Source: Neobacillus cucumis (GTDB lineage: Bacteria > Bacillota > Bacilli > Bacillales_B > DSM-18226). From it: a stretch of 64,000 nt of DNA. The stretch is taken from NCBI RefSeq assembly GCF_023715505.1, contig NZ_JAMBOH010000004.1, positions 1-64,000 on the forward strand. The letters run 5' to 3'. Position numbers and translations under genes: made by a program. Below are positions 26,296 through 33,976 of the stretch, in pieces. Under the pieces are notes generated by a model that worked only from the letters and a program-made list of their open reading frames with translations, was not told where the DNA came from and ran no database searches. Every line of letters begins with the position of its first letter. The first letter of the stretch is position 1.

Positions 26296-27453
26296 ATGGC
26301 AAATGTTAGATTAGGAATTATTGGCTTAGGAGCACAGGGCGGAGCCTACGCAGGATTTTTAGCAGAAGGAAAAGTGAAAAACATGGTTCTTGGAGCAATC
26401 TGTGACATTGACCCAGCGAAAAAGGAATTGGCAGCTGAAAAATATCCTGAAGTTCCATTTTATGATGACTATATTGATATGCTTGAAAGCGGTAAAGTTG
26501 ACGCTGTAGTAACTTGTGTTCCACATTATCTGCACCCTGAAATGGGAATTGAAGCACTTAAAAGAGATATCCATGCATTGGTAGAAAAGCCTGCAGGTGT
26601 TTATACAAAACAAGTAAGAGAATTAAATGAATTTGCTGCAACAAAACCAGAATTAACCTTCGGAATTATGTTTAATCAACGGACAAATCCACTCTATCAA
26701 AAGGTGAAAGAAATTATTGATAATGGTGAAATTGGCCAAATTCGTCGTACAAACTGGATCATTACGACTTGGTGGAGACCACAAGGCTATTATGACCAAA
26801 GCGCATGGAGAGCAACATGGGGCGGCGAAGGCGGCGGTGTCCTTGTCAATCAGGCACCACACCAAATTGATTTGCTTCAGTGGATTTGTGGTATGCCTAA
26901 AAAGGTCTATTCTAATGTAAAATACGGCTACCAAAGAAATATCGCTGTAGAAGATGAAGTAACGACAATCTTAGACTATGGTAATGGAGCAACAGGCGTA
27001 TTTATTACGTGTACGCACGATGTTATGGGAACTGACCGCTTTGAAATTTTGGGGGATAAAGGAAAAATTGTTGTCGATGACAGCAAAAAAATAACGGTTA
27101 AACGTCTTAAAAAATCTGAATCTGAAATGAGCGCAACCATGAGCTGGGCAGATGTAACAAAAATTTTCATGGGTCAGGGCTTATCTGAAATATATACAGA
27201 AGAAGTAATTGAATTTGAAAGTGTTTGGGGCGGTCAGCATATTGCGGTAATGGAAAACTTTGCAGCGAATATTGTGGAAGGAACCCCACTTCTTGCACCT
27301 GGCAGTGACGGAATCAATGGCGTTGCCCTGGCAAATGCAATTCACCTTTCGAGCTGGTTAGGTAAAGAAGTAGAACTTCCAATTGATGAAGAGTTATACT
27401 TCGCAGAGTTGAGTAAAAAAGTGGAAGAAGAAAAAGAGAATCCAATTAAATAA
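26296..27453 (+). CDS. Gfo/Idh/MocA-family oxidoreductase
   Basis: 385 residues. An N-terminal Rossmann domain with GIIGLGAQGG (residues 8-17), the ALVEKPAG motif with catalytic Lys, and NQAPHQIDLLQW with the conserved His in the C-terminal domain. Oxidises or reduces a sugar hydroxyl with NAD(P). It begins 1 bp after the TIM-barrel gene and leads into a second, damaged Gfo/Idh gene. In other bacteria such pairs make and use 3-keto-sugars; that link here is inference. Confidence 0.9.
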   Translation: MANVRLGIIGLGAQGGAYAGFLAEGKVKNMVLGAICDIDPAKKELAAEKYPEVPFYDDYIDMLESGKVDAVVTCVPHYLHPEMGIEALKRDIHALVEKPAGVYTKQVRELNEFAATKPELTFGIMFNQRTNPLYQKVKEIIDNGEIGQIRRTNWIITTWWRPQGYYDQSAWRATWGGEGGGVLVNQAPHQIDLLQWICGMPKKVYSNVKYGYQRNIAVEDEVTTILDYGNGATGVFITCTHDVMGTDRFEILGDKGKIVVDDSKKITVKRLKKSESEMSATMSWADVTKIFMGQGLSEIYTEEVIEFESVWGGQHIAVMENFAANIVEGTPLLAPGSDGINGVALANAIHLSSWLGKEVELPIDEELYFAELSKKVEEEKENPIK

Positions 27454-27534
27454 TCAATATTATTAATCTATAAATCTAAACGAACTCGGGGAGTCTTTCT
27501 TCCTCTTCGGGTTCATTTTAAAGGGGAATAGCTG

Positions 27535-28554
27535 ATGCTCAAAATAGCAGTTATATGACTTGGCGATATATCAAAAATTCATATTCCAGCTATACAAGCA
27601 AACCCTAGTGCCGAGTTAGTGGCAGTATGTGATCTTAATGAATCATTAAGGAATACCGTACCTGATGTAAACTTTTATACTGACTATCAAGAAATGCTAA
27701 AGAAAGAATCATTGGATTGTGTGCATGTTTGTTTGCCGCATAATCTTCACTATCCAGTTACAAAAGTCTGTGTTGAAAATGGTGTTCATGTCTTTCAGGA
27801 GAAGCCTTTGTCTTTAAATACAAAGGAAGGTTTGGCTTTAGCGAAGCTAGAGGATGAGCATCACACTAAAATTTGTGTCTGCTTTCAAAATCGCTGCAAT
27901 GAGTCCTTTGAATTGCTGCAAGAAATTATCGCTAGCGGTCAATTGGGCAAGATGATGGGGATAAAAGGATTAGTTACTTGGTATCGACCAAAAGAATATT
28001 ACGATGTGAAACCTTGGCGTGGAAAGATGGAGTTTGCTGGTGGCGGAGTGATGATTAACCAAGCCCTCCATACCATCGATTTAATCCAGTTGCTTGGTGG
28101 TGAGATTGATTCGATTAGAGGGTCCATCGATCAATTATTGGATTACGGGATTGAGGTTGAAGATACAGCTTCAGCTCATATTAAATTTAAAAATGGTGCA
28201 AAAGGATTATTTTTTGCCACCAATGCCAATGCGGAAAATTCAAGTGTCGAGCTAGAGGTATCCTTTGAAAAAGGAAAATTCACCATCAAAGATAGTGTTT
28301 TAACAAAAATCAATGGAGACGGAAAGAAAGAAAAATTGATTGAAGATGCCAAGATGCCAGGTACAAAATTCTATTACGGGGCAAGCCATATTAAATTAAT
28401 CAATCAATTTTATTCCGCAATAATAAATAACTCCGAGAATTATGTAAAGGTTAAAGATGCCCTTACATCGATGAAAATGATTGACGCAATTCGCCAATCC
28501 TCAGAAGAAAAAAGGATAATAAAAATGGAGGAATTACAACATGCAAACAGCTAA
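27535..28554 (+). pseudogene. Gfo/Idh/MocA-family oxidoreductase with in-frame TGA at codon 8
   Basis: Read through from the ATG at 27535 (AAGGGG 8 bp upstream) the frame codes MLKIAVI, then TGA (27556-27558), then LGDISKIHIPAIQANPSA and a complete Gfo/Idh protein of about 339 residues with VFQEKPLSL and INQALHTIDLIQL. The TGA stands exactly where the first Gly of the Rossmann GLGD motif is expected, one base away from GGA. Nothing else is broken, so it is a recent nonsense mutation, a sequencing error, or a readthrough codon. A restart at GTG 27619 would lack the nucleotide-binding loop. It overlaps the next gene by 14 bp. Confidence 0.8.
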
Positions 28555-29398
28555 AATTGGCGTTCAAATGTTTAACCTTAAAGAAAAAATTGTGGAGCTT
28601 GGTGCATATGAAACATTAAGAAAGTTAAGTGAGCTTGGCTTTCATTATGTCGAAGTAACTCAAATTCAAATGACTGAAGAAAATGTAGCTGAATTAAGAA
28701 GAGCAAGTGTTGATTTTGGGATCAAAATTGCATCTATCTCAGCTCCTTTAGATACCATGCCAGGCATGCCAGGTGAATCATTGACAGAGGACTTTGATAA
28801 AATTGTGAATGATTGCAAAACATTAGATTGTAACTTTATCCGCATTGGTATGATGCCGATCCAATTAATGGGCCATAAGGACCAAGTTATGGAGTATATA
28901 AGTAATGCAGAAGCTATGGCAGAAAGACTAGCGGAGCATGGAATAGAATTATATTATCATAACCACCATATAGAATTTGAAAAATATGATGGAGAATGTT
29001 TGTTGGACATTATGAAAAACAACACTTCTAAACTCGGCTTTGAGCTAGATGTCCACTGGGCTCAAAGAGGTGGCGAGAATCCGATAAATGTGATTAATAG
29101 ATTTGCAGGTCGTGTCTCATTAATCCACTTAAAAGATTATCGAATTGGAAATATGAATGTAAGTGAAGAAGATTTTAAAGATATGTCTAAGTTCATGCAA
29201 AAGTTCACAAATATAATCGAGTTTGCAGAACTTGGTCAAGGTAACTTGGACATAAAGGGTATAATAGAAGCTGGTATTGAAAGCGGTGTACAATATTTCC
29301 TAATTGAGCAAGATGATACTTATGGCCGCGATCCATTTGATACGTTAAAGGATTCGGGGGACTATTTAAGAGAGTTAGGTTATGGAGATTGGTTTTAA
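28541..29398 (+). CDS. Sugar phosphate isomerase/epimerase-like TIM-barrel protein (2)
   Basis: 285 residues. IolE-like TIM barrel with LYYHNHHIEFEKYDG, LGFELDVHWAQRGG, LIHLKDYRIG and FLIEQDDTYG, which supply the metal-binding Glu, Asp/His and His positions. Only distantly like the first TIM-barrel protein of this operon. The ATG follows GGAGGAATT inside the end of the preceding gene, so translation is probably coupled. The operon ends here with a terminator-like repeat. Substrate unknown; related proteins act on keto-inositols and 3-keto-glycosides. Confidence 0.87.
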   Translation: MQTAKIGVQMFNLKEKIVELGAYETLRKLSELGFHYVEVTQIQMTEENVAELRRASVDFGIKIASISAPLDTMPGMPGESLTEDFDKIVNDCKTLDCNFIRIGMMPIQLMGHKDQVMEYISNAEAMAERLAEHGIELYYHNHHIEFEKYDGECLLDIMKNNTSKLGFELDVHWAQRGGENPINVINRFAGRVSLIHLKDYRIGNMNVSEEDFKDMSKFMQKFTNIIEFAELGQGNLDIKGIIEAGIESGVQYFLIEQDDTYGRDPFDTLKDSGDYLRELGYGDWF

Positions 29399-29423
29399 AT
29401 GCAATCAGCTATAAAAGAGGCAG

Positions 29424-29452
29424 GTGTCAGGCACAAGGTGTCTGGCACTTTT
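29424..29452 (+). terminator. Hairpin with GTGTCNGGCAC repeats
   Basis: GTGTCAGGCAC and GTGTCTGGCAC are at the same time direct repeats and imperfectly self-complementary (9 of 11), followed by TTTTC. It may serve as the terminator of the AraC-led operon. Confidence 0.5.
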
Positions 29453-29489
29453 CTTTGGATCGAGTTTTAGACAAACCAGTTGACGTTAA

Positions 29490-29516
29490 TTAAAAAGGAC
29501 CTCAGTGACGAGGGCC
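29490..29516 (-). terminator. Terminator of ROK copy 2
   Basis: On the minus strand AGGCCCTC / GAGGTCCT form a stem followed by TTTTTAATT. Confidence 0.65.
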
Positions 29517-29530
29517 TAATTGAGTCATCC

Positions 29531-30688
29531 TTATAAAGTTAAACTAAGCTCAGAAACTCCTAAAAACTTTTGAATTCCTAATGCACATGCTCCCATGATA
29601 CATGCTTTTTTTCCGAACTCCGATACTAACAGCTCAGAGTAATGACTTATAGTAGAAGTAAGGTGGGCTTTAAGTTCTTCAGCAGCATTAGGATACAAAC
29701 GAAGCAATTCACTATTTACGACCAAAATTTCTGGGTTATAAAGATTAATTAGATTATTTAGTCCGATGGAAAGATATTCTATAAAATGTTCCATTTCTTT
29801 AAGAATTGTTGGTTCTTGTTCCTTTAATCCAGTCAGGATATCCTCGAAACTAAAATCAAGTGTTTGTTGGACTTGAGTTATACGACGAGTAAGGCTATTT
29901 TCTGAGGCATACTGTTCCCAACAGCCTGAATTTCCGCAGCTGCAAGGTACACCATTGGGCACAATTATCATATGGCCAATTTCTCCTGCATATCCATGAT
30001 AGCCCTTTAACAATTTACCATTTATCATAAATCCAAGTCCAATACCAGAATATAAGCTTACAGATAGTAAGTTGTTACTATGATGGTGTTTGTAAACCTT
30101 TTCCGCAATTGAACATAAATTCGCATTATTTTCAATGTATATATTAATGCCAAGTTCATTTTCTAGGTCTTTTTTTAAGTTTTTGTTTTTCCATCCATGT
30201 TGTGGAACAAAATAAATTATTTCATTGGTATCCACAATTCCGTGAATTCCAAGGACGACTCCAATAAGGCCGTAATGAGTTTGTTCACATTTAAATTGGT
30301 AATTTTTAATTTGCTGGGTTAGTATATCAAAAATGACTTCGTAATTAGAGACTGGCAGGTCGATAACGTCCGTGTGTACGGCACAACCACTCAAATCAGC
30401 CAGAGTAAAGGTAATCGTAGTCTTATCAAGATCAATTCCCAAGGCGAAACCGGCTTTTTGGTTAATTGATAGCATAATCGGTCTTCTCCCTAGACTTTTG
30501 TGTTCTAATTGTGATTCGACTATAAATGCATGATCCAATAGCTCTGAAACCTGCACAGAAATAGTTGCTTTATTTAGTCCTGTAACTTTAGCAATCTCTG
30601 CCCTCGAAATTGATTTATGCTCAATAATTGTACTTAATATTAACGATCTATTCATTTTTTTGATTAGTGATGCATCACCAGTGAGCAT
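29531..30688 (-). CDS. ROK-family transcriptional repressor (XylR-like), copy 2
   Basis: 385 residues, clearly a paralogue of the ROK protein at 19808-21007. The helix-turn-helix SRAEIAKVTGLNKATISVQVS (broken here only by the limits of the motif) is at the N-terminus; the ROK domain carries GFALGIDLD, GYAGEIGHM and CSCGNSGCWEQYAS. The frame is open 60 nt upstream, but AAGGAGG selects the ATG at 30686-30688, aligning its start (MLTGDASLIKKMNRS) with the paralogue (MVTGDAAYIKKINRS). Divergent from the larA operon, with a ROK operator in the shared spacer. Confidence 0.9.
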   Translation of the reverse strand: MLTGDASLIKKMNRSLILSTIIEHKSISRAEIAKVTGLNKATISVQVSELLDHAFIVESQLEHKSLGRRPIMLSINQKAGFALGIDLDKTTITFTLADLSGCAVHTDVIDLPVSNYEVIFDILTQQIKNYQFKCEQTHYGLIGVVLGIHGIVDTNEIIYFVPQHGWKNKNLKKDLENELGINIYIENNANLCSIAEKVYKHHHSNNLLSVSLYSGIGLGFMINGKLLKGYHGYAGEIGHMIIVPNGVPCSCGNSGCWEQYASENSLTRRITQVQQTLDFSFEDILTGLKEQEPTILKEMEHFIEYLSIGLNNLINLYNPEILVVNSELLRLYPNAAEELKAHLTSTISHYSELLVSEFGKKACIMGACALGIQKFLGVSELSLTL

Positions 30689-30735
30689 AAAAAACCTCCT
30701 TGTCTTTTTAAAAGAAAATATCACATATTTATTTA

Positions 30736-30764
30736 TTGACGTATGCAAGCCATAATGATATATT
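30736..30764 (+). promoter_or_regulatory. Sigma-A promoter of the larA operon
   Basis: TTGACG (30736-30741), a 17-bp spacer and TATATT (30759-30764). The operator begins 10 bp later. Confidence 0.7.
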
Positions 30765-30774
30765 ATACAGGTAA

Positions 30775-30799
30775 TTAGTTTGTTTGGTAAACAAATTAA
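30775..30799. promoter_or_regulatory. ROK/XylR-like operator 4
   Basis: TTAGTTTGTTT-GGT-AAACAAATTAA; the half-sites differ at one pair. It ties the larA operon to the uxaC and symporter promoters. Confidence 0.8.
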
Positions 30800-30834
30800 T
30801 TAAAAGATTCCAAATTATTTTAAAAAGGTCAATT

Positions 30835-30848
30835 TGAAAGGGATTACA
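30835..30848. promoter_or_regulatory. cre-like site 3
   Basis: TGAAAGGGATTACA differs from the cre consensus only at the central C. It lies 83 bp before the larA start. A looser version (TGAAAAGGATTTTACA) starts near 18233 before GPH copy 2. Confidence 0.45.
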
Positions 30849-30931
30849 GTTAAGAATTCATACTCCCTGTTCATACATTGAATAGATAACAATGAGGTAA
30901 ACTTAAATTAAACAAAGGAGGATATAAAAAT

Positions 30932-32200
30932 ATGGGAATTCTGCAAGAACTATTAAAGGATATTCCGGTACCCAAAATGGCTAAAGTGAAAGTAAAGTTT
31001 GAAAACAATAAGATTGACGACCTTGGGCAAGAATTAAAGTTGAAATTAAACCGCGTACATATTCAAGAAAAAATTCAGCCTGGGATGGAAATTGCTATTG
31101 CTGTTGGGAGTAGAGGGCTTGACCGGCTCGTAGAATTAACAGCGGTAACGGTGCAATTCCTAAAGGAGCTAGGTGCGAAACCATTCATCGTTCCTAGTAT
31201 GGGTAGCCACGGCGGTGCAACGGCCGAGGGACAGCGTGAGGTATTGGCCCATCTTGGCGTAACAGAAGCTGCTGTCGGTTGTGAAATCCGCTCATCGATG
31301 GAAGTGGTGAAAGTTGGGGAATTACCTAATGGATTACCTATCTATGTTGATAAGTTTGCGTCAAAAGCAGATGGCATTGTGGTCATTAATCGGGTAAAAC
31401 CACATACAGCTTTCCGGGGACCAGTCGAAAGTGGAATTATGAAGATGATTAGTATTGGTCTAGGGAAGCAAAAAGGCGCAGAAGCATGTCACCAAATGGG
31501 CTTTAAATATATGGCTGAAAATGTGCCGGCAATGGCAAAGGTGATTATGGAAAAAACACCATTCCTGTTTGGAGTAGCAACAATTGAGAATGCCTTTGAT
31601 AAAGTGGCAGTGCTCGAAGTACTTACTCCTGAGGAAATTGTGGAAAAAGAACCTGCACTACAAAAGCAAGCCAAAGAGTTATTGCCGAAGCTTTTCTTTG
31701 ATCAATTGGATGTCCTTTTGATTGATGAGATTGGTAAAAATATTAGCGGTGATGGCATGGATCCAAACATTACCGGGCGCTATCCAACCCCGTATGCATC
31801 TGGCGGACCTGATGTAAACAAAATGGTCGTGCTTGACGTAACCGTTCAATCAGAGGGAAATGCGAATGGAGTAGGGACAGCAGATTTTACTACCCAGCGG
31901 CTGGTAGATAAGATGGATAAAGAAGGCACTTATGCGAATGGTTTGACTTCAACCGTTTGTGCACCTACAAAAATTGCTACTACCTTGCCAAATGATAAAA
32001 TGGCTATTCAAGCAGCTGTTAAAACCTGTAATATCTTAGATTTTACAAAGGTTAAATTGGTTAGGATTAAAAATACATTAGTGCTTAGTGAGATTGAAGT
32101 TTCTGAGCCTTTGCTTCCATACATAGCGCAGCATCCGAATATGGAGCAAATTTCAGATGTATATGAATTTCAATTTGATGAAAAAGGAAATTTATTTTAA
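30932..32200 (+). CDS. larA: LarA-superfamily nickel-pincer racemase/epimerase, probable D-gluconate 2-epimerase
   Basis: 422 residues, full LarA length. The nickel-pincer nucleotide (NPN) enzyme residues are in place: catalytic His93 (GSHGG) and His158 (VKPHTAF), Lys171 (GIMKM) that anchors the cofactor, and His187 (EACHQMG) as nickel ligand. The superfamily inverts the carbon next to the carboxylate of 2-hydroxy acids; known members racemise lactate or malate, and some epimerise D-gluconate to D-mannonate. Company with a UxuB-like SDR, gluconokinase, UxaC and Gnd argues for sugar-acid 2-epimerisation, not lactate. The start ATG follows AAAGGAGG. First gene of a ROK-controlled operon that also makes its cofactor. 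Confidence 0.88.
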   Translation: MGILQELLKDIPVPKMAKVKVKFENNKIDDLGQELKLKLNRVHIQEKIQPGMEIAIAVGSRGLDRLVELTAVTVQFLKELGAKPFIVPSMGSHGGATAEGQREVLAHLGVTEAAVGCEIRSSMEVVKVGELPNGLPIYVDKFASKADGIVVINRVKPHTAFRGPVESGIMKMISIGLGKQKGAEACHQMGFKYMAENVPAMAKVIMEKTPFLFGVATIENAFDKVAVLEVLTPEEIVEKEPALQKQAKELLPKLFFDQLDVLLIDEIGKNISGDGMDPNITGRYPTPYASGGPDVNKMVVLDVTVQSEGNANGVGTADFTTQRLVDKMDKEGTYANGLTSTVCAPTKIATTLPNDKMAIQAAVKTCNILDFTKVKLVRIKNTLVLSEIEVSEPLLPYIAQHPNMEQISDVYEFQFDEKGNLF

Positions 32201-32218
32201 ACAAGAGGAGAGATAGAT

Positions 32219-32989
32219 ATGTCAAATTTATTTGATTTAACAGGGAAAACAGCAGTTGCAATCGGGGGAAATGGTGTATTAGGATCAGCGATGGCAAAAG
32301 GTTTAGCGGAGCATGGAGCAAGAGTAGCCATTGTCGGACGTAATTTAGAAAAGGCTGAAGCTGTTGTTCAGGAAATTACCGCAAATGGCGGGGAAGCAAA
32401 GGCATTTCAAGCCGATGTTAGTTCTCGTGACTCCTTAATGAAAGTAGCAGATGACATTGACCAATGGTCAGGCGGGTGTGATATCCTCTTAAATGCACCG
32501 GGAACGAATAGTTCAACACCATTTCTTGAACTTGAAATGGATGAATATGATAAAATTATGGAAATTAACCTTAAAGGAATTGTGTTAGCTTGTCAGATCT
32601 TTGCGAAAAGGATGATTGAACAAGATAGAAAGGGAAGTATTATTAATATTTCTTCTGTATCTTCAACCACACCTCTTTCTCGGGTATTTACGTATTCTGT
32701 ATCAAAAGCAGGTCTTAATAGTGTTACACAATATTTAGCTCGTGAGTTTGCTCCAAATGGAATTCGTGTAAATGCTATTATTCCTGGTTTCTTTCCTGCT
32801 GAACAAAACAGAAAGATTTTGGATGCAGAAAGAATTGAAAACATCATGAGACATACACCGATGAATCGTTTTGGCGAAGCCGAAGAACTTCAAGGTGCGA
32901 CAGTGTGGCTTGCATCGGAAAAAGCATCAAGCTTTGTTACTGGTGCCTTGATAAGAGTAGATGGCGGATTTGGAAGTATGACGATTTAG
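32219..32989 (+). CDS. SDR oxidoreductase, probable D-mannonate oxidoreductase (UxuB-like)
   Basis: 256 residues. Classical short-chain dehydrogenase: GGNGVLGSA nucleotide loop (about residues 17-25), NISSVSS with the catalytic Ser, YSVSKAG with Tyr and Lys. The C-terminal stretch PGFFPAEQNR, HTPMNRFGE and ASSFVTG follows the pattern of SDR-type D-mannonate (fructuronate) oxidoreductases such as YjmF of B. subtilis. It would reduce D-fructuronate from UxaC to D-mannonate, the substrate proposed for the LarA homologue. It begins 18 bp after larA, behind AGAGGAGAG. It might instead act on another aldonate or ketose. Confidence 0.75.
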   Translation: MSNLFDLTGKTAVAIGGNGVLGSAMAKGLAEHGARVAIVGRNLEKAEAVVQEITANGGEAKAFQADVSSRDSLMKVADDIDQWSGGCDILLNAPGTNSSTPFLELEMDEYDKIMEINLKGIVLACQIFAKRMIEQDRKGSIINISSVSSTTPLSRVFTYSVSKAGLNSVTQYLAREFAPNGIRVNAIIPGFFPAEQNRKILDAERIENIMRHTPMNRFGEAEELQGATVWLASEKASSFVTGALIRVDGGFGSMTI

Positions 32990-33068
32990 TCATTGTCACA
33001 TAAAGTAGCTTTTTTTTAAATATGTTAAAGTAGGATAGAAATTAAAGAAAGTCGGGGGAGTTGGGGAA

Positions 33069-33872
33069 ATGCTGACAGAGAAGTATAAAAAATTACAATC
33101 CATTCTCCGTGAGATGAAATCAGTTGTTGTTGCATTTTCAGGAGGGGTAGATAGTACGTTTTTGTTAAAAGCTGCGGTTGAAACATTAGGTACGGAGCAG
33201 GTACTTGCGGTAACAGCAGACTCTGAAAGCTATCCCTCAAGTGAATTGGAAGAGGCAAAGAAACTAGCAGAAAAAATTGGTGCTAAACACCAAGTCATCG
33301 AAACCTCCGAGCTGGCCATCCCGGGCTATGCAGAGAACAATAAGAATCGTTGCTATTTTTGTAAAAGCAGTTTATTCGATCACTTAATCCCTGTAATGAA
33401 TGAAAAGGGGTTTCAAAATGTGATTTATGGTGTCATCGCTGACGATATGAATGAATTTCGCCCTGGCATGAAGGCAGCTAAAGAAAAGGGGATTCGGGGT
33501 CCGCTGCAAGAAGCGGACCTCTATAAAGAAGAAATTAGAGAACTTTCCAAAGTTTTTAATTTGCCAATTTGGAATAAACCCTCTTTAGCCTGTCTTTCAT
33601 CGAGAATAGCCTATGGTGAGTTTATTACTAAGGAGAAATTATCCAAGGTTGAAAAGGCTGAGGATTATCTAAGATCACTTCAAATTCGCCAAGTACGGGT
33701 AAGAACACATCAGGATATTGCAAGGATAGAAGTAGAACCAAGCGATATGGCTATTGTTTTAAATCAGCATGAACAAATAGTTAAACAACTTCAAGACTTT
33801 GGTTACAAATACATTACCCTTGACTTAGTTGGTTATCAGAGCGGAAGTATGAACAAAGTTCTAACTAAATAG
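33069..33872 (+). CDS. larE: ATP-dependent sulfur transferase LarE (NPN cofactor synthesis)
   Basis: 267 residues. PP-loop ATPase with FSGGVDSTF (residues 23-31). LarE adenylates the carboxylates of the pyridinium mononucleotide and inserts sulfur. Cys175 (ACLSSR) aligns with the sulfur donor Cys of known LarE. Two further cysteines, Cys95 and Cys98 (NRCYFCK), complete the three-Cys set seen in the [4Fe-4S]-type LarE of Thermotoga, so this enzyme may be catalytic and not sacrificial; that is inference. The ATG follows GGGGGAG. Followed by a strong terminator before gntK. Confidence 0.92.
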   Translation: MLTEKYKKLQSILREMKSVVVAFSGGVDSTFLLKAAVETLGTEQVLAVTADSESYPSSELEEAKKLAEKIGAKHQVIETSELAIPGYAENNKNRCYFCKSSLFDHLIPVMNEKGFQNVIYGVIADDMNEFRPGMKAAKEKGIRGPLQEADLYKEEIRELSKVFNLPIWNKPSLACLSSRIAYGEFITKEKLSKVEKAEDYLRSLQIRQVRVRTHQDIARIEVEPSDMAIVLNQHEQIVKQLQDFGYKYITLDLVGYQSGSMNKVLTK

Positions 33873-33898
33873 TATTTGCCTCGGGTTTTGATAAGAGT

Positions 33899-33940
33899 AA
33901 AAGAAAAGGCTTTGGAAGAATCCAAAGCCTTTTCTTTTAA
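33899..33940 (+). terminator. Strong terminator inside the lar operon
   Basis: AAAAGAAAAGGCTTTGG / CCAAAGCCTTTTCTTTT is a perfect 17-bp stem ending in a T-rich arm, between larE and gntK. No clear promoter is seen in the 36 bp before gntK, so it probably limits, and does not end, transcription. Confidence 0.88.
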
Positions 33941-33976
33941 AAAATGGATAATTATAAATAAAGGAAGATGAAATTT

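Noticed and set aside
30932..32200. Calling the LarA protein simply a lactate racemase
   Set aside because: No lactate permease or lactate dehydrogenase is near; the context is sugar-acid metabolism, so the superfamily name with a proposed epimerase role is used.
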